The position numbers and the translations under genes are program-made. DNA of 50,880 nucleotides from the NCBI RefSeq assembly GCF_000620045.1, contig NZ_KK211059.1, positions 1 through 50,880 of the forward strand, read 5' to 3'. The notes below the pieces were generated by a model. The model searched no databases, was not told the DNA's origin, and saw nothing but the letters and a program-made list of their open reading frames with translations. Positions 1-7,520 of this stretch are shown here, in pieces. The DNA is from Halomonas halodenitrificans DSM 735. GTDB lineage: Bacteria; Pseudomonadota; Gammaproteobacteria; Pseudomonadales; Halomonadaceae. Numbering within the stretch: position 1 is the stretch's first letter; each line of letters starts with the position of its first letter.

Positions 1-270
1 AACGACCAGAAGGTCATCCAGGCCGAGGCGCAGGAACTCACGAGCCGTGATCAGCACTTCCTCCTGCTCGGACGTGAGCGTCGCCAGGAGGTTGTGTCGC
101 GTGTGAGATCGATCATAGACATTATCACGGTAACGCCAGCGCCGGATGGTCGCGGTGGCGACGCCATACTGACGGGCCAGCTCGCTATCCGTGATACTGG
201 AGGGTGCTGCCTGAATCTCGGCACGGATCTTCGGTGTCGTCGTCGCTTGTTTATGCAGTTTGATGTCCAT
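1..270 (-). CDS. IS481-family transposase, N-terminal part (cut by window edge)
   Basis: The reading frame starts at an ATG (minus strand, base 270) and runs open for 90 codons off the left edge, so only the N-terminal part is seen. The translation begins MDIKLHKQATTTPKIRAEIQ and contains a helix-turn-helix stretch around residues 29-45 (SELARQYGVATATIRRW). It continues with DRSHTRHNLLATLT and ends in LGLDDLLVV. This is the N-terminal pattern of IS481-type DDE transposases, which bind the element's inverted repeats and cut and join DNA ends. The DDE catalytic core lies outside the window. A purine-rich GGGAGCAGG stands just before the ATG. Family assignment is from recall of related proteins. 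Whether the element is complete cannot be judged here. Confidence 0.8.
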   Translation of the reverse strand, partial: MDIKLHKQATTTPKIRAEIQAAPSSITDSELARQYGVATATIRRWRYRDNVYDRSHTRHNLLATLTSEQEEVLITAREFLRLGLDDLLVV

Positions 271-361
271 GAACCTGCTCCCGGATGAATTGCTGAAGAA
301 GCTCCCTCGCGGCTAGCAGAGGATAACTCCTATAGGCGATTTGATCATCCGGTACCCCACA
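1..361. mobile_element. IS481-like insertion sequence, right part, with probable end near 361
   Basis: The transposase start at 270 is followed by about 90 bases without a gene. At 355-361, read on the minus strand, stands TGTGGGG; IS481-family ends characteristically begin TGT. Composition changes abruptly here, from GC-rich to AT-rich. The reading frame of the next gene loses any plausible coding character at the same place. The exact boundary and any target duplication are inference, since the other end of the element is outside the window. Confidence 0.5.
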
Positions 362-1046
362 TGTAGACTTTAATTTCTTTGCTATCAGAAAGGATACTTT
401 TAAAGGGGTTTATCAGTATTACCATAACTCCTGTAGTCCTAATACTTTTGGGGATGTGTGCAAAAAGTTCTTTTATTCTAGCAAAAATGAGAAAATAAAA
501 GATGAGTACGCAAGCTTAGCTCCAGGGGAAGAATTTTTTGTCAACAAAAAAGCACATAAAAAGGCAAGTTCAAAATATCGAGGCAGGCCTTTCTTTGCCA
601 TCCTTTTCGATAAAAGGAACATGGATCAAATAATCCGTTCTTTTAAAGAAGTTAAAGAGCTGGATGTTACGTTTGAAGCAGTGGATTCTCCAACAGACGC
701 CGCCGTTGCAGCTAAACAACTCTCGGATACAGTGTCTTTGCGCTACAAATTTGGTATTACGCAGAAAGTTAACGATATTGCGCAAGCAGCTAATCAGCTT
801 CTTTCTCGTTCAGGTTTTAGGCGTGGACGAGCTGTCGTGGTCAATGATTTTGATGAAGAAAGGACAGTCGATCTTATTAAATGTCCTCAAGGCTTTGGGC
901 AAGAAAACTTTGATGAGCTGGCACAAAGGGTTGATGATTTAAAAGCTTCCGATTTTCAAAAAAATGATATAATAAATGATTTGATACATACGCTTGAGAG
1001 TAAAGAAAATGCACCCACTTTTGCGCAGATTGACAAGGCTTCGTAA
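362..1046 (+). pseudogene. Unknown cytosolic protein, 5' end apparently cut by the IS element
   Basis: I do not recognise this protein. The first usable start codon is a GTG at 456, giving 196 residues, but no convincing ribosome binding site precedes it. The same frame is open upstream to a stop at 342-344. The translated bases 362-455 look like real protein (VDFNFFAIRKD, then FKGVYQYYHN). No ATG, GTG or TTG in that stretch could start it. The simplest reading is that the true N-terminus was removed by insertion of the neighbouring element near 361. The remaining product is hydrophilic with no signal peptide or membrane segment and no motif I can name. GC content is much lower than in the core genes, which suggests horizontal origin. 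It overlaps the next gene, so the two probably formed an operon. Reinitiation at 456 could still give a shortened protein. Confidence 0.55.
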
Positions 1047-1584
1047 GTTTTTGTTGTTTGATAAGCTTGCGAGGGATATTGAGGCAAGTCTTCGGCTACA
1101 AATTTTGATTTTGCTGCTCTTTTCTTTGATAATTTTGAAGTTTTCTATTTCCTTCTATTCGGTTAAAATAGATGACTTTGTCGTTTTCTATGATCAAAAG
1201 TTGCGAGGTTTTTTGTTTTCAGGGTTCTTGACTGTTGGGTCATTTCTCCTATCGCTTAAAACCTTCGTGGTTGTAAATTTAAAAGATAAGCTTTTTGACT
1301 CGGATGCCTATCTTGAAAGGTATATGAATAGGCATGGTTTTTCATCTCGAGAAGAAGTTCCTAATAATGAATACTACAGGCCGCTCTCTAACTTAACAGG
1401 GTTTCTTTTCTTGTCTATTCTTTTTTCAATATTTACAGCGGTGGCTCAGTTTTCAATAGGCTTAATCCCTAATATATGCTTGGTGGTTTTTTGTATATGG
1501 TTAGCTTTGTTTACTGTTATGTTGTTGATAAATAGCCTGCGCCTCATTCGAAGAAATTTGATGGTCTGGCTAGGTTATGAATAA
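1009..1584 (+). CDS. Unknown four-helix membrane protein
   Basis: The 191-residue protein starts at ATG 1009; a TTG at 994 is an alternative. It is AT-rich like its upstream partner, and its start lies inside that gene's last 38 bases, which suggests translational coupling. Four hydrophobic segments are visible, at about residues 30-50, 68-90, 130-150 and 154-178. A hydrophilic section of roughly 40 residues lies between the second and third. The N-terminus is strongly basic (HPLLRRLTRLRKF). No family was recognised. A soluble protein paired with an overlapping small multi-helix membrane protein is a layout often seen in defence and toxin-like cassettes, but nothing in the sequence proves that role. 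Its stop overlaps the start of the next (broken) gene by one base (TAATG). Confidence 0.6.
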   Translation: MHPLLRRLTRLRKFLLFDKLARDIEASLRLQILILLLFSLIILKFSISFYSVKIDDFVVFYDQKLRGFLFSGFLTVGSFLLSLKTFVVVNLKDKLFDSDAYLERYMNRHGFSSREEVPNNEYYRPLSNLTGFLFLSILFSIFTAVAQFSIGLIPNICLVVFCIWLALFTVMLLINSLRLIRRNLMVWLGYE

Positions 1585-1784
1585 TGTGCGGCCGCTTCGC
1601 TCTCTATAGTCCTTATCCCAAGTTCTCCCAGGCCCTGCGTCTGCCGCTTGAGCCTGAGGAACTGACGCCGCGCTACAACGTGGTGATTTTGCCCGCCGCC
1701 CTGCTCACCCACAGGCCTGTGAGCACGCGGGTGAACAAGCCGACCAATGACGATGCCGGCTTGATTGAGATGCAGTTTAACTGA
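1584..1784 (+). pseudogene. SRAP (HMCES/YedK) DNA-protein crosslink gene with internal deletion
   Basis: The 66-residue frame opens with MCGRFALYSPYPKFSQAL and continues to TPRYNV. That is the start of SRAP-family proteins, whose Cys2 forms the crosslink to abasic sites in single-stranded DNA. It then jumps directly into a second conserved stretch, HRPVSTRVNKPTNDDAGLIE, which normally lies near the C-terminus. Family members are usually a little over 200 residues, so roughly 150 central codons, including other active-site residues, are missing while both ends stay in frame. The product cannot be a working SRAP enzyme. GC content is higher than in the two genes before it, so it probably has a different origin. 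Family recognition is from recalled motifs. Confidence 0.7.
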
Positions 1785-1801
1785 TAATTGGAGAGTGGCT
1801 G

Positions 1802-2878
1802 CTACTTGAGGTATTCGCTGACCGTCGTTTTCAGCTGCTCCTTGTGCTGGAAGAGGTCACTGACGGAGTCTATATCGATGCGACTTTCTTTCCTTTCGTT
1901 GAAGAAGCCTACTCGCTTGACTGACTTTGCGTTGAAGTGAAAGCGGCAGATCGGTTTCCGATTATTATCGTCTAGTAGGACGGCGCAGTAGGACTTTGCA
2001 TCCCGCATGGCGATTCTGCTGACATCGACCTGTTCCGCGAGGAGTGACCGGACGATGTTGTAGGCGTCGATCTCCTCTTGGGTGGTGATGATGCCGTCAT
2101 CCTCTGTATCTTCGCCCTGCGAGGAGATTTCTTGATCAGTGGTGGGCTGAGGTATATCAATATCGTTGCTTGCCAAGGCGCCACGTAAGCGCTGGGCGAC
2201 TTGTTCCTTGATGTAGAGCTTGCCAGCTTCACTGATGATTGGGGTAAACTCCTCGATTACCTGACGTGTCTGGCGCCCCTCATAGACCTTGCCCACGATG
2301 AACTTGACGAATTCTTCCGGTGTGTCTTTGAAGACTTCATCAATAGCCTGTTTGGCAAGGTTGGTGTACTTGAGCCGATTTGCCGTTCCGAGGATAGCGT
2401 CTACGTCGAAGTTGGGCTTTGTGAATTTTTGGAGTTCTTCGATATCCTGCTCGTTGAAGTCTTCCAAGTCGAATGTGAAAAAGGGGCGAGTATCTAGCTT
2501 GTTCTCAGAGTCCAGGTCAGAGTAGAAGCGGTACTCAAAACCGTTGGTCAAGATAGCGAATTTGGCATCTGTACAGGCAAAGTACCGGTAGAGTTGGTTG
2601 TATTGGACGTTGGCGAGGTTAGTACCCAGTGGCTTGCATTCCATGAGGATCGAGATGTTGCCATCGGCACGAATGGCGTAATCGACTTTTTCACCCTTCT
2701 TGGTACCTACATCTGCTGTGAATTCGGGGACCACCTCGCGTGTATCAAAAGGATCGTATCCAAGCGAGCCGATAAACGGCAGAACCAAGGCCGTCTTGGT
2801 CGCTTCCTCGTTCTTGATATGGTCAATCTGTTCTTCACCGCGGCGTGCGATGCCGTTCAGTTTCTCGCTAAGGTCCAT
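1802..2878 (-). CDS. Stand-alone HsdR N-terminal-type nuclease
   Basis: The start is set at ATG 2878, with AGGGAGG six bases upstream, giving 358 residues. A longer frame upstream has no such site. The N-terminal half matches the HsdR_N_2 type of PD-(D/E)xK nuclease fold: LPFIGSLGYDPFDTREVVPE, then Asp66 in KVDYAI, then the paired Glu80-Cys-Lys82 in ILMECK. These would be the metal-binding and catalytic residues. A helical middle is followed by an acidic linker at roughly residues 255-265. The C-terminal domain, about 90 residues, is of unknown type. There is no helicase domain, and no HsdM methylase or HsdS specificity gene nearby, so this is not an ordinary type I restriction system. It may be a solitary anti-phage or DNA-processing enzyme; its target is unknown. 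Confidence 0.65.
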   Translation of the reverse strand: MDLSEKLNGIARRGEEQIDHIKNEEATKTALVLPFIGSLGYDPFDTREVVPEFTADVGTKKGEKVDYAIRADGNISILMECKPLGTNLANVQYNQLYRYFACTDAKFAILTNGFEYRFYSDLDSENKLDTRPFFTFDLEDFNEQDIEELQKFTKPNFDVDAILGTANRLKYTNLAKQAIDEVFKDTPEEFVKFIVGKVYEGRQTRQVIEEFTPIISEAGKLYIKEQVAQRLRGALASNDIDIPQPTTDQEISSQGEDTEDDGIITTQEEIDAYNIVRSLLAEQVDVSRIAMRDAKSYCAVLLDDNNRKPICRFHFNAKSVKRVGFFNERKESRIDIDSVSDLFQHKEQLKTTVSEYLK

Positions 2879-2983
2879 TGTGCCTCCCTGCGTTTCTATT
2901 TTTGATGGCATTTCTAGTCTTACACTACTCGACTTTTCCTCTACATACCAAAAGGTCAAAGTCAAATCAGAGTCCTATCGGGG

Positions 2984-2999
2984 TCATACCTTGGTATGA
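2984..2999. repeat. Perfect 7-2-7 palindrome at a gene-break junction
   Basis: TCATACC, two bases, then GGTATGA forms a perfect inverted repeat. It lies exactly where similarity to UmuD ends and about 105 bases upstream of the nuclease gene start. It may be an operator for that gene or a scar of the rearrangement that cut umuD. Confidence 0.4.
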
Positions 3000-3151
3000 A
3001 CCAGCCGCTCGTTGAGGCCGAGCCTGCGGCCGACGTAGTCCTCCGCCGGCGAGGGGAAGCGGAAGATGCCGGCGCGGATGGTGGCCAGCGGATGGAGCAG
3101 GGCGCGGTACGGTGGTGCCGGGTGCGGATGATGGGTCTCGGGATCGCGCAT
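2984..3151 (-). pseudogene. umuD N-terminal fragment
   Basis: The frame starts at ATG 3151 and gives 55 residues. It includes the sequence FRFPSPAEDYVGRRLGLNER. FPSPADDYxxxxxxLNxxL is the hallmark N-terminal segment of UmuD, the SOS-induced subunit of error-prone DNA polymerase V. The Ala-Gly self-cleavage site and the whole Ser/Lys peptidase domain that should follow are absent. The match stops at LVH, and three unrelated residues precede a stop. It is therefore a non-functional remnant. No umuC is present in the window. A degenerate SOS-like box lies just upstream. Confidence 0.65.
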
Positions 3152-3170
3152 GACGGTGTCTCTTGTCAAA

Positions 3171-3190
3171 TACTGTTTTTTATACAGCTA
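3171..3190 (-). promoter_or_regulatory. Degenerate LexA (SOS) box upstream of the umuD fragment
   Basis: The site reads TACTG, nine bases (TTTTTTATA), then CAGCTA. The enterobacterial LexA consensus is TACTG, ten alternating T/A bases, CAGTA. Both half-sites are recognisable but the spacer is one base short. The location, about 20 bases upstream of a umuD start, fits an SOS operator that has decayed with its gene. LexA binding is not assured. Confidence 0.4.
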
Positions 3191-3393
3191 TTAGAAAACA
3201 GCACACCCCTAGGCAAACGCTAATATGAACAACGCGCCGGGATCGTAGGCGGCCGGGCCCGGCATGGCGCGGCTGGTGGCAGGATCGCGAATTGGCAGGG
3301 ACGACATACGAGTGAACTACCTGGGCCCGGCAGTCGGAACTCAGAGGTGTGGTAGTGTATCAGAGAAGGTTAATGGTTGAGGGGCAGTATATT

Positions 3394-4593
3394 ATGAGCG
3401 ATGAAAAAGGCTCTTATAATACCTCCGAAGGGTCGGAAGGTTTGAAAATAGAACTAAAAAACTTTTCGTTCAATAGCCCTTCAGAAAAAAGAAGTGCGTT
3501 GGATGAAATAAGTCGTCAAGTTGATGTGAGAAATGATGAGCTTGAAAAAGCTTTCTCAGGAAGCGCTGTAGAGAAAGGTTTTCGACAAGAAGAAAAGCGA
3601 GATAAACTTCTAAGAAGGGCGCTCAGTGGAGGTGTCTCAGAAGAAGTTATGCGGCAAGCAGAAGAGCAGGAAAGACTTTTCAATACAGCTGTTGGCGGAG
3701 ATTACGTAGCAGAGTTTTTGCGGAAAACCGAGGAGCAAGATCGTCTGCTTCGAGACTCTCTTGGCGAAAGTGGTGCAGAAGGTGTTCTTCGGCAAGTAGA
3801 GGAACAGAGTCGGCTGTTTCATAAGTCGCTGGCGGGAGGTGCTGCAACAGAGGCATTGCGTCAAGCTGAGGAGAAAGATCGCCTGTTGAAAGAATCCCTT
3901 GGTGGAAGTGCTGCGGAAGATATGCTTCGGCAAGCAGAGGAGCAGAGTCGGCTGTTTAATGAGACGCTGGCGGGAGGTGCTTCAGCAGAGGCATTTCGTC
4001 AAATTGAGGAGCAAGATCGCCTGTTGAAAGAGACCCTTGGTGGAAGTGCTACGGAAGATGTGCTTCGGCAAGCAGAGGAACAGACTCGGCTGCTCAATGA
4101 TACGCTGGGGAGCGGTGCTGCAGCAGATTTATTTAGGCAGGTTGAAGAGCAGGATCGAATTTTTAGAGAGTCGCTGGGTGTTGGCGGCACCGAGGGTAAG
4201 GAAGGAGATAATCCATATGATGCCCTTCTACGGGATCTTCCTCCTCCAAGCGTTAATCCCAGAGAAAGTGTTTTACCATTAGACTTTGTTGATCCTGAAA
4301 GAAAGAAAAGGAAACAGCGTGAAGATGCAAGAGATGAAAGAGGTCATCGGTTGGAGGATGTTTTAAGGAAGCAGTTGGAAGTTGCTTCCCAGCAATATGT
4401 CGAGGGACAAGAAGATAAGGCTCATCAAAGGCGCTATAACAGGCTGAACATTGTGGTCCTCGTGGTCGCGACACTTTCCTTGCTATTTGAGCCAACAGAT
4501 ATCAGGCCTTTCTTGATGGTGACAATTCCTGACTTTCTTCAAAATGCATGGTCGTACCTTATATCTGCACTTGAATCAGGAGTGAGAAGCTAA
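3394..4593 (+). CDS. Unknown 23-residue-repeat protein with C-terminal membrane anchor
   Basis: The 399-residue protein starts at ATG 3394, with GAGGGG nine to ten bases upstream. I do not recognise a family. Residues 1-47 are polar. Residues 48-262 are nine and a half tandem copies of a 23-residue unit of the form DRLLKESLGGSAxEDxLRQAEEQ, predicted mostly helical with a glycine break in each copy. After the repeats come a proline-containing linker (LPPPSVNPRE), a highly charged probable coiled coil at about residues 290-345, and a short hydrophobic segment at about 351-365. A roughly 30-residue tail follows. This suggests a rod or scaffold anchored to the inner membrane by its C-terminus, with no N-terminal signal peptide. 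GC content is lower than in the core genes. It stands alone between the umuD fragment and phage remnants. Confidence 0.65.
   Translation: MSDEKGSYNTSEGSEGLKIELKNFSFNSPSEKRSALDEISRQVDVRNDELEKAFSGSAVEKGFRQEEKRDKLLRRALSGGVSEEVMRQAEEQERLFNTAVGGDYVAEFLRKTEEQDRLLRDSLGESGAEGVLRQVEEQSRLFHKSLAGGAATEALRQAEEKDRLLKESLGGSAAEDMLRQAEEQSRLFNETLAGGASAEAFRQIEEQDRLLKETLGGSATEDVLRQAEEQTRLLNDTLGSGAAADLFRQVEEQDRIFRESLGVGGTEGKEGDNPYDALLRDLPPPSVNPRESVLPLDFVDPERKKRKQREDARDERGHRLEDVLRKQLEVASQQYVEGQEDKAHQRRYNRLNIVVLVVATLSLLFEPTDIRPFLMVTIPDFLQNAWSYLISALESGVRS
3535..4179 (+). repeat. Tandem 69-bp coding repeat with 138-bp higher-order unit
   Basis: The 69-bp units encode 23 residues each. They alternate between a type beginning DRLL and a type beginning SRLF (ERLF or TRLL in some copies). 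This gives a 46-residue superunit at residues 70-115, 116-161, 162-207 and 208-253. Bases 3877-3946 and 4015-4084 are nearly identical, so the most recent duplication was of 138 bp. Confidence 0.8.
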
Positions 4594-4641
4594 AGATATT
4601 GTCCTCTACGCTGGTAAACGTTTTTCAATAGTTTTCTCAAG

Positions 4642-5196
4642 TTAAGGGTTCGTTTTCACCTCACACTGGACCCGCGTGCCGAAGCCGTTGTCGCCCAACG
4701 AGTGCTCCACCTCCGTCACCAACCAGGGCGTGGCGTCGATCTCTGGCTTGAAGCCGCTGACCCGCAGCGGCGACTCGGGCAGCACGTCGGCACGGCCGTG
4801 GGCCATGGTCAGCTCGAACTCGGCCAGGCCGCGCTGGATGCGGCGCCATTCGGCCCGGGCGGCGTCCAGGGCGTCGGCCTCGCTGGCGTGAGTGGGGCGT
4901 AGCTGCTTGGCGTTGTCGTCGCTGCTGGCGAGCACGCTCTGGCGCTCGGCGTCGTCAGTGTCGTTCCAGAAGGCCTTTACGCCGATGTAGGCGTCGCGGT
5001 CGGTGGTGCTGTAGCGGTGCTGGTCGCCGTCGCGGCGCGCCAGGGTGACGCCGGGCATGGTCAGGCCGCTGGCTGTCTGCGCCTGGCCCGCCTGGGTGAA
5101 CAGGAGCCGGTCGTTCACGCGCGGGGTGATGTCGGTGCTGCCCAAGGTAATGCGGTAACCCGGGCGCCGGTAGCGGCGGACGGTAGCGTCGTTCAT
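4642..5196 (-). pseudogene. P2-type phage tail protein gpD, internally deleted
   Basis: Starting at ATG 5196, the 184-residue frame begins RRPGYRITLGSTDITPRVND, the usual N-terminus of late control protein D of P2-like phages. It then passes at once into FTQAGQAQTASGLTMPGV. From there it continues to the normal C-terminus, including SGFKPEIDATPWLVTEVEHS. Family members are about 330-390 residues, so roughly 150 central residues are missing in frame. The join falls at RLL, a short motif that family proteins carry at both places, so deletion across a microhomology is likely. In intact phages gpD is part of the contractile tail spike and baseplate hub. No other complete phage gene is present, so this is a leftover of a lost prophage. 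Confidence 0.65.
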
Positions 5197-5198
5197 GC

Positions 5199-5309
5199 TT
5201 AGGCTCCCGCCAGGCGGGCGACCACTGAGGTGGTGAGGCAGTCGATCAGACGACGCGAGGCCTGTGCGGTGGTAGCCTGAAGCTTGATGATGCTGTCTGG
5301 AGAGAGCGG
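5199..5309 (-). other. Probable 3' remnant of a further phage or island gene
   Basis: On the minus strand an open frame reads SPDSIIKLQATTAQASRRLI and ends ARLAGA-stop two bases before the gpD start. That spacing is typical of consecutive genes in a phage operon. I cannot name the protein, and its upstream part is replaced by the lipoprotein gene on the other strand. The boundary between decayed phage DNA and conserved chromosome therefore probably lies near 5300. Confidence 0.3.
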
Positions 5310-5951
5310 ATGATAAGGGCGCTGTGCGCAGCATGTTCGTTGGCGATCATGCTGACAGGCTGTGGTGGCGAGCAGGAGGCGGATACCCAGTCTACCGATA
5401 TCCAGTCTACTGAGACGCAGGAGACTACTGCTCAGTCGAGTACCTCCGAGACCCGCAAGGCTGAGGCGAGTACCGATGCGAAGAGTCGCGAGCCGGCATC
5501 CGATGAGGCGCCCGAGGTGCCGCCCTTCAACGAGGCGGTGACGTTCGATCTGGCTCCCAGCCTGGGTAGCGATCGTCGCCTGACGGTGGCGGGCGAGACC
5601 AACCTGCCCGGGGAGACTCGCCTGCAGGTGATCGTCGAGCGTGAGCTCAGCGGTGTCCGCTGGCGGGAGCGTGTAGCGGTGGCCGAGGGCCGTTTCGTGG
5701 CAGGCCCCTTCGGTCCGGGGAGTGGACTCCCCGATGGCGGTTATCGGGTCACCGTCGATGTCCAGGAGGGCAGCGTTCAGCCGGCCGCGGTGCAGGAGCG
5801 CCTGGGCGAGGAGAACGAGCATCTGAGCGGGCCTCTGGTTCAGCAGTCACAGCACGGTCTGGGGAAGGTGGCCCGCTATCGCCAGCGTTTCCTGGTGGGT
5901 AGCGAGACACGGCGTACCCACGACCAGGTCGAGGTATTGCGTGTCGAGTAG
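5310..5951 (+). CDS. Hypothetical lipoprotein
   Basis: The 213-residue product has a clear type II signal peptide. MIRALCAACSLAIM is followed by the lipobox LTGC, with Cys18 as the lipid-modified residue and GG after it, so it is likely exported and lipid-anchored. Residues 19-72 form a low-complexity linker rich in Ser, Thr, Glu and Gln. The remainder (about 73-213) looks like a beta-rich domain (RLTVAGETNLPGETRLQVIV), possibly immunoglobulin-like, but no family was recognised. The start is supported by GGAGAG five bases upstream. It precedes gltX in the same direction with a gltX promoter between them, so it is probably a separate unit. Confidence 0.6.
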   Translation: MIRALCAACSLAIMLTGCGGEQEADTQSTDIQSTETQETTAQSSTSETRKAEASTDAKSREPASDEAPEVPPFNEAVTFDLAPSLGSDRRLTVAGETNLPGETRLQVIVERELSGVRWRERVAVAEGRFVAGPFGPGSGLPDGGYRVTVDVQEGSVQPAAVQERLGEENEHLSGPLVQQSQHGLGKVARYRQRFLVGSETRRTHDQVEVLRVE

Positions 5952-5962
5952 CCCTCGTGTGG

Positions 5963-5991
5963 CTGCCGAGGCGTCGGCAGGTGCGTATAAT
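5963..5991 (+). promoter_or_regulatory. Probable gltX promoter
   Basis: A perfect TATAAT at 5986-5991 lies about 50 bases before the gltX start. The corresponding -35 position holds only a weak match (CTGCCG). Confidence 0.45.
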
Positions 5992-6041
5992 GCCTGCCAT
6001 CACTCATCCATCCACCCCTGGATCCGGGATACCGCAACGAC

Positions 6042-7520
6042 ATGACCGTACGCACGCGTATCGCGCCGTCACCCACCGGCGACCCCCATGTGGGCACTGC
6101 CTACATTGCCTTGTTCAACCTGTGTTTCGCTCGCCAGCATGGCGGGCAGTTCATCCTGCGTATCGAGGACACCGACCGCGTGCGTTCCACCGCGGAATCG
6201 GAACAGATGATTCTCGACTCGCTGCGCTGGTTGGGTCTCGAATGGGACGAGGGCCCCGATGTGGGCGGTCCCCACGGCCCCTACCGTCAGAGCGAGCGCG
6301 GTGACATCTACGCCGAGTACGCTCGTCAATTGATCGAGTCGGGCCACGCCTTCAAGTGCTATCGCACCAGTGAGGAGCTTGACGAGCTGCGTGAGTCACG
6401 CAAGGCCGCCGGCATGCACCTGGCGCTCAAGCCCGCCGACCTGGCACTGCCCGCCGACGAGCAGGCGCGTCGTGAGACGGAAGGATGGCCCCATGTGGTG
6501 CGCATGCGGGTGCCCTCGACCGGTACCTGTGTGGTCCAGGACATGCTGCGCGGCACGATCGAGGTGGACTGGGCCCAGGTCGACGCCCAGATTCTGCTCA
6601 AGTCGGATGGCATGCCGACGTATCACCTGGCCAACGTGGTCGACGACCACCTGATGGGCATCACCCATGTGCTTCGCGGCGAGGAGTGGATCAATTCGGC
6701 GCCCAAGCACCAGCTGCTCTACGAGTATTTCGGATGGGAAATGCCGGCGCTCTGCCATATGCCGCTGCTGCGCAACCCGGACAAGTCCAAGCTCTCCAAG
6801 CGCAAGAACCCCACATCGATCAACTACTATCGGCGCATGGGCTATCTCCCGCAGGCGGTGACCAACTACCTGGGCCGCATGGGCTGGTCGATGCCCGACG
6901 AACGCGAGAAGTTCAGCCTCAATGAAATGATGGCCCACTTCGATATTCAGAGGGTCTCGCTGGGCGGGCCGGTCTTCGACCTGGAAAAGCTCACCTGGCT
7001 CAACGGCCTCTATATACGCGAGGAGCTCGACGACGAGGGATTCCTCAAGGCGCTGATGGAGTGGGCCTTTAACGAGCAATACGTGAAGGAAATCCTGCCT
7101 CAGGTGCGCCCGCGAGTCGAAACGTTATCAGAGGTGGCTCCCCTGGCCGGACACTTCTTCTCCGGCGTGCCGCAGATCAATGAGGCCAGCTTCGACGCCG
7201 TCAAGCTGGGGCGCGAGGATCTCGTCAAGCTGCTGCAGTTCCTGGTATGGCGCTTCGAGGTCGTGCCTGCCTGGCACAAGGAAGCACTGCTCGCCGAGGT
7301 GAAGGAACTCTCTACCCACTTCGAACTGAAGATGAAGGACCTGCTGGCGCCGGTCTTTATCGCCATCACGGGTTCCAGCGCGAGTACCTCGGTCATGGAT
7401 GCCATGGCGATACTCGGTTCCGACATGACCCGGGCGCGGCTGCGACACGCCATCGAGGTGCTGGGGGGCGTCTCCAAGAAGCAGGCCAAGCGCTTCGAGA
7501 AGGAGTACAGACAGCTATAA
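6042..7520 (+). CDS. gltX: Glutamate--tRNA ligase
   Basis: This class I aminoacyl-tRNA synthetase charges tRNA-Glu with glutamate in the cytoplasm. The 492-residue length fits the bacterial discriminating type. The HIGH-like motif is PHVG at residues 15-18, within [19 protein letters not shown]. The KMSKS-like loop is KLSKR at 250-254. [13 protein letters not shown] and [20 protein letters not shown] are strongly conserved. The C-terminal anticodon-binding helical domain is complete and ends EKEYRQL. It reads closest to Pseudomonas-type GltX in my memory. A tRNA-Glu gene, its substrate, follows about 340 bases downstream. Confidence 0.96.
   Translation: MTVRTRIAPSPTGDPHVGTAYIALFNLCFARQHGGQFILRIEDTDRVRSTAESEQMILDSLRWLGLEWDEGPDVGGPHGPYRQSERGDIYAEYARQLIESGHAFKCYRTSEELDELRESRKAAGMHLALKPADLALPADEQARRETEGWPHVVRMRVPSTGTCVVQDMLRGTIEVDWAQVDAQILLKSDGMPTYHLANVVDDHLMGITHVLRGEEWINSAPKHQLLYEYFGWEMPALCHMPLLRNPDKSKLSKRKNPTSINYYRRMGYLPQAVTNYLGRMGWSMPDEREKFSLNEMMAHFDIQRVSLGGPVFDLEKLTWLNGLYIREELDDEGFLKALMEWAFNEQYVKEILPQVRPRVETLSEVAPLAGHFFSGVPQINEASFDAVKLGREDLVKLLQFLVWRFEVVPAWHKEALLAEVKELSTHFELKMKDLLAPVFIAITGSSASTSVMDAMAILGSDMTRARLRHAIEVLGGVSKKQAKRFEKEYRQL

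Noticed and set aside
94..288. A 64-codon open frame on the plus strand
   Set aside because: It is antisense to the transposase N-terminus, which has clear family similarity.
3535..4179. CRISPR array
   Set aside because: The repeats are contiguous, in frame and encode a regular 23-residue protein repeat, with no spacers.
4642..5309. Active prophage
   Set aside because: Only one recognisable tail gene remains and it lacks its centre; no capsid, integrase or terminase gene is present.
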